Below are positions 53,289 to 62,536 of a DNA stretch of 64,000 bases, one piece after another (within the stretch, counting starts at the first letter, position 1; each line of letters opens with the position of its first letter). Location of the stretch: the NCBI GenBank assembly GCA_040877545.1, contig JBBDNN010000074.1, positions 1 to 64,000 on the forward strand. The letters are read 5' to 3'. The position numbers were made by a program, and so were the translations under genes. Below the pieces are notes generated by a model. That model saw only the letters and a list, made by a program, of their open reading frames with translations. It was not told the DNA's origin and ran no database searches. This DNA is from Gracilimonas sp040877545. Its GTDB lineage: Bacteria; Bacteroidota; Rhodothermia; Balneolales; Balneolaceae.

Positions 53289-54533
53289 CTAATATGTGAT
53301 CCTGTTTTTAGCCTCTATCCACTTACTCATATACTTGGTGCCTGCCATGGAGTGATGGTGGAGCATTTGCCCGGTGAAGTTATTTTGACGATGTGATTCT
53401 AAATTCTTCTGAAGTTTTGAAATGGCATTCAGCAACCTCTCTTCCAACTCTTTTTTTGAATATCTCTCATTAATGACCCGAATTCCATTCTTCTGTGAAC
53501 ACTCCCAAACTTGTTGATCCCGGTAAAGATTAACTGCTGATTCGGCAATTCCCTTAGGGTCATCTGCAATTGTTCCCGGCCATGGAAGCTCTCCATTCAC
53601 CGATTCCGCCCCAATAGGTGTTGTTACACTGGGCGTCCCACATTGCATAGCTTCTATAAGTTTACCTTTGAGTCCGGCTCCAAACCTTAGCGGGGCCAAT
53701 AAAATCTTTGCATTTCCAACTACTTCTTTTGAATCCACTGCCCTGCCTTTTACCAGGAAACCCTCTTTTGGGTTGTGAAGTTGTTCTACTTTTTGTGAAG
53801 AATAAGCTCCATATATATGAAGTTCTGAATTTGGAAGTTCTTTCCTGATCAACGGCCAAATTTCTTCCTTCAGATATAATACCGCATTCCAATTAGGCTC
53901 ATGCAGAAAGTTTCCGATTGAAATAAAGTGCTCGCGAGATTTAAAATCAGGCCAATTTTCTATTTCCTGTTCCTTCAAGTTAATTAGCATAAATGGGAGA
54001 TGGAGTAAAAGATCCGCCTCAACTTTGAAGAATATTTTTAGCAAATCCATTTCAGTTTCAGAAATAATGAGTGACAAATCACATCGCCAGATACTCGCTA
54101 TTTCACGTTTAGCTATATCTGAAACTAAGTCGGAATCCCGAAATTCTCTGTCCTCCTTCCAGGCTTGCTCTCTACCGGCTCTTAGACAATGCAGATCTTC
54201 AGTATCTAAAATTCGAAGCGCCTGTGGGCAAGTTTCAGCTACTCTCCACCCAAATTGTTCTTCGGTCATAAATCTATCAAATAAAACCAATTGTGGATTC
54301 AGCTTTAAGATGAATGTATCAAAAGATGAATTATTGAGTTCAATGAGAACCGTCTCTATTCCAAGATCTTCCAAATCAGCCATAAAATCATTTACGGAGG
54401 CTGCTGAGGCAAACGTTATTTGATAATCGCGGGCTTGAAATGCTTCAATTAACTGCATCATTCGAGAACCGGCAGCTGAAGATTTAGGCTCCGGCCAAAC
54501 TTTGCCAACTATAAGCATTTTATTAAGTGCCAT
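53289..54533 (-). CDS. group 1 (GT4-like) glycosyltransferase
   Basis: 414 residues of GT-B fold. W-P-E-P-K-S-S-A-A-G-S-R (15-26) is the acceptor loop, F-I-S-I-G-N-F-L-H-E-P-N-W-N-A starts the second domain, and the donor site has L-L-A-P-L-R-F-G-A-G-L-K-G-K-L-I-E-A-M-Q-C-G-T-P. Substrates unknown. No other polysaccharide genes adjoin. Confidence 0.85.
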   Translation of the reverse strand: MALNKMLIVGKVWPEPKSSAAGSRMMQLIEAFQARDYQITFASAASVNDFMADLEDLGIETVLIELNNSSFDTFILKLNPQLVLFDRFMTEEQFGWRVAETCPQALRILDTEDLHCLRAGREQAWKEDREFRDSDLVSDIAKREIASIWRCDLSLIISETEMDLLKIFFKVEADLLLHLPFMLINLKEQEIENWPDFKSREHFISIGNFLHEPNWNAVLYLKEEIWPLIRKELPNSELHIYGAYSSQKVEQLHNPKEGFLVKGRAVDSKEVVGNAKILLAPLRFGAGLKGKLIEAMQCGTPSVTTPIGAESVNGELPWPGTIADDPKGIAESAVNLYRDQQVWECSQKNGIRVINERYSKKELEERLLNAISKLQKNLESHRQNNFTGQMLHHHSMAGTKYMSKWIEAKNRITY

Positions 54534-54604
54534 AATAACTTATCCTTACTCGAGTGAGATGTGATTTTCAGAGAAAGCTTGGCTGCTATGCTCCACAAGA
54601 GTGA

Positions 54605-55096
54605 TTATTCATTACAATCAACAACATCAACCTGTTTCTTAAATTCTATTTCTTTATCGGACTTTGGAATAGAAGCAAAATAAAAAGGACGGGTTAAAGC
54701 CTGAGTGGTAAAACAGTTGTTTCCCGGCCCAAATTCGGTATAGGAAATTGTCCGCAGGTCAGCATTTTCCTTTAGTTGTACATCATCGATAGAATATCCA
54801 CCATTTGGTTTACCTTCCATCAACAGCAATACCACCCTTCTGTTTTCGAAATCCACATTTGGTAATTCAGGTGTTGGCTGGCGACTTTCAAATATCTTTT
54901 CCCACTCTGATTTAAACTCTGTAGGTGAAGTAATTAGTTTTTGAACAACTCCACTATCGGGATAAGCAGCATAATGTCCTGATTCAATCTCTACTACATC
55001 ATTAACGGTTACAGTATCATCAGAAATAGCAGAACAGGCTGAAAGCATGAAGATTAGGTTAAGTAGATATGTTGAAAACTGGATTAACTGTGTCAT
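54605..55096 (-). CDS. PrcB-like lipoprotein
   Basis: 163 residues from the ATG with AGAGG just upstream; a longer frame starts at 55126. The signal peptide ends in M-L-S-A-C. Then N-G-G-Y-S-I-D-D-V and later G-P-G-N-N-C-F-T-T-Q-A-L-T-R-P-F match the protease-complex PrcB C-terminal domain. In Treponema PrcB stabilises a subtilisin-like protease; no such protease is next to it here. Function open. Confidence 0.7.
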   Translation of the reverse strand: MTQLIQFSTYLLNLIFMLSACSAISDDTVTVNDVVEIESGHYAAYPDSGVVQKLITSPTEFKSEWEKIFESRQPTPELPNVDFENRRVVLLLMEGKPNGGYSIDDVQLKENADLRTISYTEFGPGNNCFTTQALTRPFYFASIPKSDKEIEFKKQVDVVDCNE

Positions 55097-55127
55097 ACGA
55101 ACCTCTTTTTTGAAATAACGAAACATT

Positions 55128-55805
55128 TCATTTATTCTTTATTTTTTCCTTTTTGCGAATTAAAGTGATACCGTCCCGCACTGGAAGTAATATTTGCTCT
55201 ACCCTATTATCCGCAGCCACTAACTTATTAAATTCATCAATAGCTTTGGCTTTCGGGGCCTCCGGTTCTAATACGGTTCCGCTCCACAAAGTATTATCAG
55301 CAACTAATAGTCCACCGGATTTCAAAAGTGGCAGCACTTGTTCAAAGTACATTGGATAGCTGACTTTATCAGCATCCAGAAAAACCAGATCGAAATCTTC
55401 TTTCACAGTACCTAATAACTCACGGGCATCCCCTTTCAGCATTGTGATCTTATGATGATCATCAAACTTATCGAAGTGATATGAAGCTATTTCCTGATAC
55501 CTGACATTCATTTCCAATGTGATAACCTTACCATTCTTTGGCAGAGCTTCAGCCATCGCTAAAGCTGAATAGCCGGTGAATGTTCCAATTTCCAGAATTC
55601 TCCTGGCACCACTTGTTTTAATGAGAATTTTAAGCAACTGCCCCACTCCATTCCCGCTTAACATATCAATAAAATCCAGTTCTTTTATGGAGGACTTCAC
55701 TACTTCTTGCAAAACCAGAGATTCAGGAGAGGTCATTGCGTCCGTATATTTTTCAATGCGGTAATCTGTAACAGCAATGGTAGATTTATTTGGTTGCTTT
55801 TTCAT
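55128..55805 (-). CDS. O-methyltransferase (COMT-like, family 3)
   Basis: 225 residues. I-L-E-I-G-T-F-T-G-Y-S-A-L is the SAM site, V-F-L-D-A-D-K the metal-binding Asp, D-N-T-L-W-S-G the second, as in Mg-dependent catechol/caffeoyl-CoA-type enzymes. Substrate unknown. Starts three bases from the divergent start proposed for the acyltransferase. Confidence 0.9.
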   Translation of the reverse strand: MKKQPNKSTIAVTDYRIEKYTDAMTSPESLVLQEVVKSSIKELDFIDMLSGNGVGQLLKILIKTSGARRILEIGTFTGYSALAMAEALPKNGKVITLEMNVRYQEIASYHFDKFDDHHKITMLKGDARELLGTVKEDFDLVFLDADKVSYPMYFEQVLPLLKSGGLLVADNTLWSGTVLEPEAPKAKAIDEFNKLVAADNRVEQILLPVRDGITLIRKKEKIKNK

Positions 55806-55807
55806 AA

Positions 55808-56491
55808 TTGGAAGATAACCAGCTTAACTTTATTATCACCAGAAAGAATCCATTGGACTTTATCCCAGCCAGAAAATCTCGTTTTATTACCTGGTTTTTT
55901 TATTGGTTTACACGCTTTCTATTGAAATTGCGATTTAAGCAAATACATATAAATCGGGATTACCAGCCTTCTAAAAAATCCAGAACAGTGTATTTTCTAA
56001 ATCACAATTCATGGTGGGATGGATTAATTCCACTTTACCTGAATCACAAAGTTTTCCATCAAAAAGCCCGGGCCATGATGGAAGAAAAACAAATGCGAAA
56101 ATACCCCTTCTTTCGAAAACTTGGTGCTTTTTCTGTCAATCTTGAAAATCCACGGACAACTATTCAATCTCTTCGCTATGCTGTTAATTCACTCAAACAG
56201 GATTATAGCCTTTATATATATCCTGAGGGTAAAATAACTCACGCCTCGGATAAAAAACCTGATTTTAAAGCTGGATTAGCATGGCTTTATGTAAATTCAA
56301 CAGAGGTGGATTTTGTACCGGTTGTCCTCTATATGCACACGCTCAGAGGTAGTAACCCTGAATTACATGTAACTATTGGGAAGCCTGTTACGCATAGCAA
56401 GAAGGTGGCAAAACAGGAATTAACACGGCTATTTGAAGAAGATATTCACTCCCTGATTACAACAACCAAAGAAGAGATTACAAATCTGTGA
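55808..56491 (+). CDS. PlsC-like acyltransferase, possible carotenoid-ester (CruD-like)
   Basis: 227 residues from a TTG start. L-N-H-N-S-W-W-D is the H-x4-D motif and Y-P-E-G-K-I-T-H the glycerophosphate/acyl-acceptor motif. The TTG at 55808 lies two bases from the O-methyltransferase start; a later TTG at about 55852 would leave room for a promoter and may be the true start. The stop codon abuts the CrtC stop (TGATCA). Neighbours suggest acylation of a carotenoid glycoside. Confidence 0.8.
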   Translation: MEDNQLNFIITRKNPLDFIPARKSRFITWFFYWFTRFLLKLRFKQIHINRDYQPSKKSRTVYFLNHNSWWDGLIPLYLNHKVFHQKARAMMEEKQMRKYPFFRKLGAFSVNLENPRTTIQSLRYAVNSLKQDYSLYIYPEGKITHASDKKPDFKAGLAWLYVNSTEVDFVPVVLYMHTLRGSNPELHVTIGKPVTHSKKVAKQELTRLFEEDIHSLITTTKEEITNL

Positions 56492-57553
56492 TCACCAAGT
56501 CCACGGATATAAAATTTTTGATTTTTGAACCCAGTGTGGTTTTTCATTCATATATCGTAAACGCATGTGGACCAGCGGCCAAAATTTTTTTGCATGTATT
56601 TTTTTCGGATGCAGATATTCCGCCAGACCCTGTGCCGCCTGAACTATATCATTTCTATTCATAACAGCATCACCTAAAAAACGCTGGTAAAAAGGGCCGT
56701 TGTCAATCAACGAGTGTGTTTGAATGGTAATTTCTGTAGGGGAAGATTTCAGTACAATTTTCCGGGCAGATTTTAATCCCAGCCAATTTCTTGAGTAGTA
56801 AGTGGGCGTGATGTCTTCAAACTTTTCCAGTACTTTTTGGCCTTTGTTATCAATTAACCAAGCTTCGTATTGAGGCATTTTGTGTTGGTTCATCAGATAG
56901 TAAATTAAAATCGAATCTTTGAAGTGAAATCTCCCCCAATACCAGTTTGTAAAATCATTCTTCATTGGTTCCAGGCCGGTGTTATGATCAAAGTAGCCTG
57001 TTCCGAAGAATTGAAATTCTCTTGAACTCTTCCCTGCTTTAATATTCACATTAACATCCAAGTCAGCTTTGGGCAGAATAAGATTCCAAAAATGTTTTTC
57101 CTGATCTTTTTGAGCAATCAATTTTTTATTGATAACTCCTCCCTTCCCTTTGATAATACCAGAAATAGAATGGCCGGAATCCAATTTTTGATCCAGTTTA
57201 ATTTCAAAATCTAATTCATCACCAACCAGTGAAAAATGCATCGTATTCTGATCGATCTTTAAAAGTTTTTGCTCTTCATTCCAGGAAAAGAAATCGCTGG
57301 CAAATTCCTGAAACCCATAATAGATAGTTCGGCCTTCGTCATAAATAGAAATACTTATAGCCGGATTTATTTCCGCTTGAATATTTAAAGAACTCCAATC
57401 TTTTTTTCTGGTAGAGAATGGGTTAGAGTGATAGAATATTATCACGAATCCATACCTGCCATTCGTACTCAATCCGTCAAAATACCACCATTCATAACCC
57501 CTGGATATATTTTCAGACGGGGAGATATCTATCAAATCTGTTGAAATATTCAT
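56492..57553 (-). CDS. crtC: carotenoid 1,2-hydratase (CrtC family)
   Basis: 353 residues. Y-E-W-W-Y-F-D-G-L (20-28) is the CrtC signature; G-T-G-Y-F-D-H-N-T-G (about 190-199) and N-W-Y-W-G-R-F-H follow. The family adds water across the terminal 1,2 double bond of acyclic ends (neurosporene, lycopene, gamma-carotene), creating the hydroxyl needed for glycosylation. Other members of the wider lipocalin-like family exist, so substrate needs testing. Convergent with the acyltransferase and divergent from the GT2 gene. Confidence 0.85.
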   Translation of the reverse strand: MNISTDLIDISPSENISRGYEWWYFDGLSTNGRYGFVIIFYHSNPFSTRKKDWSSLNIQAEINPAISISIYDEGRTIYYGFQEFASDFFSWNEEQKLLKIDQNTMHFSLVGDELDFEIKLDQKLDSGHSISGIIKGKGGVINKKLIAQKDQEKHFWNLILPKADLDVNVNIKAGKSSREFQFFGTGYFDHNTGLEPMKNDFTNWYWGRFHFKDSILIYYLMNQHKMPQYEAWLIDNKGQKVLEKFEDITPTYYSRNWLGLKSARKIVLKSSPTEITIQTHSLIDNGPFYQRFLGDAVMNRNDIVQAAQGLAEYLHPKKIHAKKFWPLVHMRLRYMNEKPHWVQKSKILYPWTW

Positions 57554-57612
57554 GGCTAAATAAACGGTTAAGACTAATGAACGGCAACTGAGTGTTTGCT
57601 ACCTTTCGTGTA

Positions 57613-58764
57613 ATGGAAATTCTACTTTACATTTCTATCATTTACCTGGTGCTTACTTCTTGTATGCTCCTTTGGAACTGGTTCGGGTTAGAGGCTTTAA
57701 GTTCTGTCGGTATTTCACCAGATGCAGGAAAACTACCCTTGGTAAGCATTTGCATTCCAGCACGAAATGAAGAATCCGTTATAGATAGATGTATAACAAG
57801 TGCCCTGAAGCAGAATTATCCAAGTTTTGAAGTATTAGTTTTAGATGATAATTCTACAGACAGAACTTCAATAATACTCGAAGAATTTTCAGATATTATT
57901 GCAAACCTCCATCACCTGGATGGAAAGCCAAAACCGGATGACTGGTTGGGGAAACCCTGGGCTTGCCATCAGCTTAGTGAGCAGGCAAAAGGCGAATATC
58001 TTATTTTTATAGATGCAGATGTATGGCTGGAGGAAGATACTGTCTCTAAAACAATTAAAGCTTTAGATTCAAATGATGCCATCACTGTGTGGCCAAAACA
58101 ACATTTCGGTACATTTTGGGAAGCGGCAGTCCTTCCTCTGGTTTATTATTCTCTGTACACGCTTCTGCCTGCAAAATACGTGGAGCAAGATCCAAAGTGG
58201 CTGCCTAAACGTTTACAACAGACATCCCCCGAATTTGCCGCTGCTTGCGGACAGTTTATCGCCTTTACCAGATCATCTTATAAAAAAATAAATGGCCATA
58301 AATCTGTAAAGGATGAAGTATTGGAAGATGTAGAGCTTGGAAAAAACCTGAAGCGAAATAAATGCAAATTAAAAATGTTCCAGGGAGTAGAAACGGTAAA
58401 CTGCAGGATGTATCAATCTCATTCCCAGCTATGGCAAGGCTTTCGAAAAAACTTCTTCGCCGGTTTCGGGAATAATGCGCTCTATTTTATTACTGTTGGT
58501 TTATTACATCTGATCGTATTTGTATTGCCTTTTGCTATCGCTGCCCTCGCTTTGTTGGGGTCCAAGGAGTTGCTCTATCTTTCATTTATACCGGTTGGTT
58601 TAATTATTTTTCAACGATTGCTCATAGATTTTCAATTCAAATGGAATCCTCTTTATAGCTTGCTGCATCCGATAGGTGTATTGTGGTTCCAGGCTTTAGC
58701 TATTCGGGTGCTTTATGATTATTACACAGGAAAAAAAGCTTCCTGGAAAGGAAGATACTTGTAG
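57613..58764 (+). CDS. membrane GT2 glycosyltransferase, CruC-like
   Basis: 383 residues from this ATG; a GTG start 21 bases earlier is possible. N-terminal membrane helix, then V-S-I-C-I-P-A-R-N-E-E-S and L-D-D-N-S-T-D-R (UDP site), F-I-D-A-D-V (DxD), Q-x-x-R/Q-W-like C-Q-G-F-R-K-N segment, and C-terminal membrane helices. CruC of green sulfur bacteria, a GT2 enzyme, glucosylates hydroxy-gamma-carotene. Divergent from crtC with 59 bp between starts. Confidence 0.82.
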   Translation: MEILLYISIIYLVLTSCMLLWNWFGLEALSSVGISPDAGKLPLVSICIPARNEESVIDRCITSALKQNYPSFEVLVLDDNSTDRTSIILEEFSDIIANLHHLDGKPKPDDWLGKPWACHQLSEQAKGEYLIFIDADVWLEEDTVSKTIKALDSNDAITVWPKQHFGTFWEAAVLPLVYYSLYTLLPAKYVEQDPKWLPKRLQQTSPEFAAACGQFIAFTRSSYKKINGHKSVKDEVLEDVELGKNLKRNKCKLKMFQGVETVNCRMYQSHSQLWQGFRKNFFAGFGNNALYFITVGLLHLIVFVLPFAIAALALLGSKELLYLSFIPVGLIIFQRLLIDFQFKWNPLYSLLHPIGVLWFQALAIRVLYDYYTGKKASWKGRYL

Positions 58765-58833
58765 AAAAAATTGATCTGATATTTACGAATTATAGTTTTC
58801 TTTTTTGCAGATTGATGGACATATTAGAGTTAC

Positions 58834-59751
58834 ATGAAAGCATTGATTGAGAAATATATGAAGTATCTGCACATCGAACGAAATGCTTCGGAACATACCA
58901 TACTATCCTATAAAAATGATCTGGAATCTTTCCTGACATTTACCGCCGAACTTGATCAGATTTCTACAGAAAAAGTAAATGTATCCACTATTACCCGCCT
59001 TACAATAAGATTATGGCTGGGTGAACTTGCCGAACAAGGAATGGCTAAAAGTACCATCGCACGAAAAGTTGCCGCACTGCGTTCTTTCTTTAAGTATTGT
59101 TTTAAACGTGGTCATATAGAGAAAAATCCAGCTCATCTGCTGGTTGTTCCAAAAAAGGAACAAACACTCCCTAAAACAGCCACTGTGGAAGATATAGAAC
59201 GTATGATGGATGCTGTTAATATTGAATCGGTAAAAGGATTACAAGACCGAACTATCCTGGAACTTTTTTATGCCACTGGAATTCGTCTTAGCGAATTAAC
59301 CAGCTTAAATTTAACGGATGTTGATCTTCGCCAAAATCAAATTACAGTAACAGGGAAAGGAAATAAACAGCGAATTGTACCACTGGGTAAAACTGTTGCC
59401 TTAAAGCTGGATGAATTTAGAAAAAAGAGAACCGGTCTTTATGGAAAAAGAACAGATAGCGATGCCCGAAAAGCGTTATTTATTGCTTCAGGCGGGCAAC
59501 GTATGTATGATAGGGCGGTTCGGTATATGGTAGAAAAATATTTAAAGAAAACGAGCGAAGTAACTCAGAAAAGCCCTCATGTTTTGCGACACAGTTTTGC
59601 GACACACATGCTGAATAATGGAGCTGATATACGAATTATTAAAGAATTTTTAGGGCATACAAGTCTTGCAGCCACCCAAATTTATACCCATACCAGTGTG
59701 GAAAGACTCAAAAATATATATGAACAAGCCCATCCAAGAGCTAAAACATAA
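58834..59751 (+). CDS. xerD: Xer-type tyrosine recombinase
   Basis: 305 residues. N-terminal SAM-like core-binding domain (1-100), then the catalytic domain: R151 (G-I-R-L-S-E-L), K175, H249-x2-R252, H275 and Y284, complete. A chromosome-dimer resolving XerC or XerD. I cannot tell which; symbol is approximate. Not next to attachment repeats or cargo, so not a phage or integron integrase. Confidence 0.9.
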   Translation: MKALIEKYMKYLHIERNASEHTILSYKNDLESFLTFTAELDQISTEKVNVSTITRLTIRLWLGELAEQGMAKSTIARKVAALRSFFKYCFKRGHIEKNPAHLLVVPKKEQTLPKTATVEDIERMMDAVNIESVKGLQDRTILELFYATGIRLSELTSLNLTDVDLRQNQITVTGKGNKQRIVPLGKTVALKLDEFRKKRTGLYGKRTDSDARKALFIASGGQRMYDRAVRYMVEKYLKKTSEVTQKSPHVLRHSFATHMLNNGADIRIIKEFLGHTSLAATQIYTHTSVERLKNIYEQAHPRAKT

Positions 59752-59774
59752 AACACTACAATAAGGAGTAGACT

Positions 59775-60080
59775 ATGAAAACTACATTCACAGCACGCCA
59801 TTTCGATGCCAGCACAGATCTTCAGGATTATTGCAGAGACTATGTACAAAAATTAGAGCATTTTTATGATCGAATTGTAATGTGTGATATAATTCTGGAA
59901 CCTACTCCCTCCAATGAAAATCCTCAGCAGGCAGAATTAATTGTGAAAGTACCGCGAAAAGTGATAACTGTTAAGGAAGCAGCAGGTACCTACGAGCAAG
60001 CCCTGCATAATGCCGTTGAAACTATTAGCCGGCAGATAAAACGCTATAAAGATAAAATGCAAGCAACCAACTATAAATAA
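59775..60080 (+). CDS. hpf: ribosome hibernation-promoting factor (short HPF)
   Basis: 101 residues, the short form. K-T-T-F-T-A-R-H-F start, K-L-E-H-F-Y-D-R-I, then V-K-V-P-R-K-V and the C-terminal helix Q-A-L-H-N-A-V-E-T-I-S-R-Q-I-K-R-Y-K-D-K. Binds the 30S decoding site and stops translation in stationary phase. Strong AAGGAG 6 bases before the ATG. hprK begins 3 bp after its stop. Confidence 0.92.
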   Translation: MKTTFTARHFDASTDLQDYCRDYVQKLEHFYDRIVMCDIILEPTPSNENPQQAELIVKVPRKVITVKEAAGTYEQALHNAVETISRQIKRYKDKMQATNYK

Positions 60081-60083
60081 CAT

Positions 60084-61115
60084 ATGCCATTCACCCCGCA
60101 AGAACCTATACCCCGTAAGGAGCAGATTTCTGTAGCCTACCTCGTAAAGAAATTACGTGAAAGGGCAAATATGAATATTATTTCATGTGCTTCGGAAGAT
60201 TGCAGCGAAAATCGATTTGTTACTGAAGCAGATTTACACCGGCCCGGATTAGCACTGGCCGGTTACATAAAACTTTTTACCTATCAGCGAATACAAATAA
60301 TTGGTAATACTGAAACTCAATTTTTAGAAAATCTTTCAAAAGAAAATCAGAGAGAATCTTTCAGAAGAATTATCCAATTCGATATTCCGGTAATATTTTT
60401 AACTGATTCAAATGAACTTCCTCAAGGTTTACTTGAAATTGCCAGTGAAGCCGGTATTCCCATCTATTCAACGCAACTGGAAACAACCCGTTTTATGTAC
60501 ATTCTGCGGGATTTCCTGGAAGACCAATTTGCCATTCAAACAATGGTTCATGGTTCTATGGTTGATGTATATGGCATCGGTATTTTAGTAGCCGGTAAAT
60601 CGGGTATTGGTAAAAGTGAAGTAGCATTAGACCTGGTTGAACGTGGCCATCGCCTTGTAGCCGATGATGTGGTTATGCTCACCAAAAAAAATAATGTTCT
60701 TATGTCTTCTGCCACTGAAATGAGCAAACATTTCATGGAAATTCGTGGTCTTGGCATTGTGGATGTGATGTCTATGTTCGGAATACGCTCCATTCGCTAT
60801 CAAAAACGATTAGAAGTTGTATTGGAACTTACCTTGTGGGATGAAACCCGCGAAGTGGAGCGTACAGGCTTAAACAGCGATTCATTGAATGTGCTTGGTG
60901 TGGATATCCCTCTTATTCATTTACCTATCACGCCAGGTAAAAATATTACGGTAATAGCGGAAGTAATTGCCATGAATTACCTGTTAAAACATTACGGTTA
61001 TGATCCTGCAAAAGCTTTCCAGGATCGAATTCAGTCGAGTATTAGGGATAAAATGGAAGGAAAAGATCTTACCCCAAAAAGAGCCATTGAATATTTTGAA
61101 GGGGATATGGAGTAA
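60084..61115 (+). CDS. hprK: HPr kinase/phosphorylase
   Basis: 343 residues. N-terminal domain (1-140), H156-G-S-M-V-D-V-Y-G, G171-K-S-G-I-G-K-S178 Walker A, A-D-D-V-V, and E-I-R-G-L-G-I-V-D-V. HprK phosphorylates Ser46 of HPr in Gram-positives; in many PTS-poor Gram-negatives its target is unclear. Coupled with hpf. Confidence 0.93.
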   Translation: MPFTPQEPIPRKEQISVAYLVKKLRERANMNIISCASEDCSENRFVTEADLHRPGLALAGYIKLFTYQRIQIIGNTETQFLENLSKENQRESFRRIIQFDIPVIFLTDSNELPQGLLEIASEAGIPIYSTQLETTRFMYILRDFLEDQFAIQTMVHGSMVDVYGIGILVAGKSGIGKSEVALDLVERGHRLVADDVVMLTKKNNVLMSSATEMSKHFMEIRGLGIVDVMSMFGIRSIRYQKRLEVVLELTLWDETREVERTGLNSDSLNVLGVDIPLIHLPITPGKNITVIAEVIAMNYLLKHYGYDPAKAFQDRIQSSIRDKMEGKDLTPKRAIEYFEGDME

Positions 61116-61193
61116 TATTAGAGTATATAGTTACTATTTGAATGTGAACTTCAGGTTATTATCTTAAGCAAGTTTATTCATTCAGGTTAGTTT

Positions 61194-62168
61194 ATGTCAT
61201 TAAAGAATCACTATTACTACGACGAAACGAATTGTGAGTTTGTACCCATTGAGTACAATCGCATTGAACAAGTTGTTTATAACCTTTCTATATGGATTTT
61301 ATCCGGTGTAGTATTAACAGGTATCGGGATAATTCTTCTTGCCTCTAATGTAGGAACTCCAGCCGAACTTGCTTTAAAAGCAGAGAATCAGGCGCTATTT
61401 AATCAACTAGAGTCAACAACAGAAGCTTTAATCAGCCTTGATGAAAAAATAAACCAAATTGCAGTAAGTGATAATGAAGTTTATCGTTCTGTTTTAGGAA
61501 TGGATCAAATATCATACGAGGAACGATTAGCGGGGGTTGGTGGATCTGATCCTTATGCAGAGTTTGACCTGTATGATGAGTCTACAGCAGATCTTTTGAA
61601 ATGGACTGCCTCAAAAGTGGATAACCTGGAGCGCAGAATAAGTATTCAGAAACTCAGTTTTGAGGAAATAAAATCTCAATATAATGCCAATAAAGAGAAG
61701 ATGAGCCATATCCCGGCCATAAAACCAACCAGTGGAATATTACTCAGTGGCTATGGTGTGAGATATCATCCCATTTTAAAATATAACAGGCGGCACAATG
61801 GGGTAGATTTTCGTGCTGATGTTGGTGATCCGGTATATAGTACCGGAAATGGGAAAATTCGGTATGCTGGACGTAAAGGTACTCTGGGACTTATTGTTAT
61901 TGTAGATCATGGTTTTGGTTACGAAACCATGTATGCACATCTATCTGGGCTGCCAAAAAATATTAAGAATGGTGTAAAGGTAGAACGTGGGCAACAAATT
62001 GCTATGGCAGGTGACTCTGGACTCTCCGAAGGGCCCCACTTGCATTACGAAGTACATATTAATGGTAAACCCGCTGATCCCATCTACTACCTTTTCGCGG
62101 ATACTTCTCCAGAAGAATATGCTATGTTTAAGCAAATATCAGAAACGAATAAAAACGCTTTAGACTAG
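61194..62168 (+). CDS. membrane-anchored M23 peptidase (LytM)
   Basis: 324 residues. Short cytosolic N-terminus, membrane helix (29-51), coiled-coil region (60-175), then the M23 domain: H201-x3-D205, H249 and H282-L-H284 zinc/catalytic residues, all kept, so active. Cleaves peptidoglycan cross-links or activates amidases. The frame stays open for about 55 codons beyond the stop (see 62169-62536). Confidence 0.92.
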   Translation: MSLKNHYYYDETNCEFVPIEYNRIEQVVYNLSIWILSGVVLTGIGIILLASNVGTPAELALKAENQALFNQLESTTEALISLDEKINQIAVSDNEVYRSVLGMDQISYEERLAGVGGSDPYAEFDLYDESTADLLKWTASKVDNLERRISIQKLSFEEIKSQYNANKEKMSHIPAIKPTSGILLSGYGVRYHPILKYNRRHNGVDFRADVGDPVYSTGNGKIRYAGRKGTLGLIVIVDHGFGYETMYAHLSGLPKNIKNGVKVERGQQIAMAGDSGLSEGPHLHYEVHINGKPADPIYYLFADTSPEEYAMFKQISETNKNALD

Positions 62169-62536
62169 TGTTGTGTCAATGGTACATTGTCGGGTAGAAT
62201 ACCACCAGATGGTTTGGGCATTGCCTTCGAAAAAGGAAATACGGTGATTAGGAGAAACACCATCCATCACCGCGTTTCTGGCTTTCATTACTACATCTTC
62301 GGAGCTTCAGGGAAACGGAAGGATGGATTTTGAGGCTATAGCTCCATCTTTCGGCTCAGCCGGAACAGGCATCAAAGGCATCCTTAAAAACGAGCCGGGT
62401 GATGGAGCGGGTCAAAGGCTGCCTATAGTTGAAACGAAACCTCGATCGTTTTCTGCCGATATTTCAACATTGACATAACAGTAGTGCCGTTTGGAATTTT
62501 CCAAGTATATCTCTCTTTCTGATTTGCGGCATTAAA
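62169..62536. other. GC-richer non-coding remnant after the M23 gene
   Basis: A 368-bp gap. From 62169 to 62333 the M23 reading frame stays open after its stop and reads G-I-A-F-E-K-G-N-T-V-I-R-R-N-T-I-H-H, which resembles one turn of a right-handed beta-helix protein. No start codon in that frame. After 62333 another frame is open to about 62480. The segment is GC-richer than its surroundings and may be a decayed insertion. Confidence 0.35.

Noticed and set aside
58834..59751. Xer protein as a phage or island integrase
   Set aside because: Length and motifs are those of XerC/D, and there are no attachment repeats, tRNA or cargo genes beside it.
62169..62333. Stop-codon readthrough extending the M23 peptidase
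   Set aside because: M23 domain is complete before the stop, and the continuation looks like unrelated repeat protein; no readthrough signal is seen.
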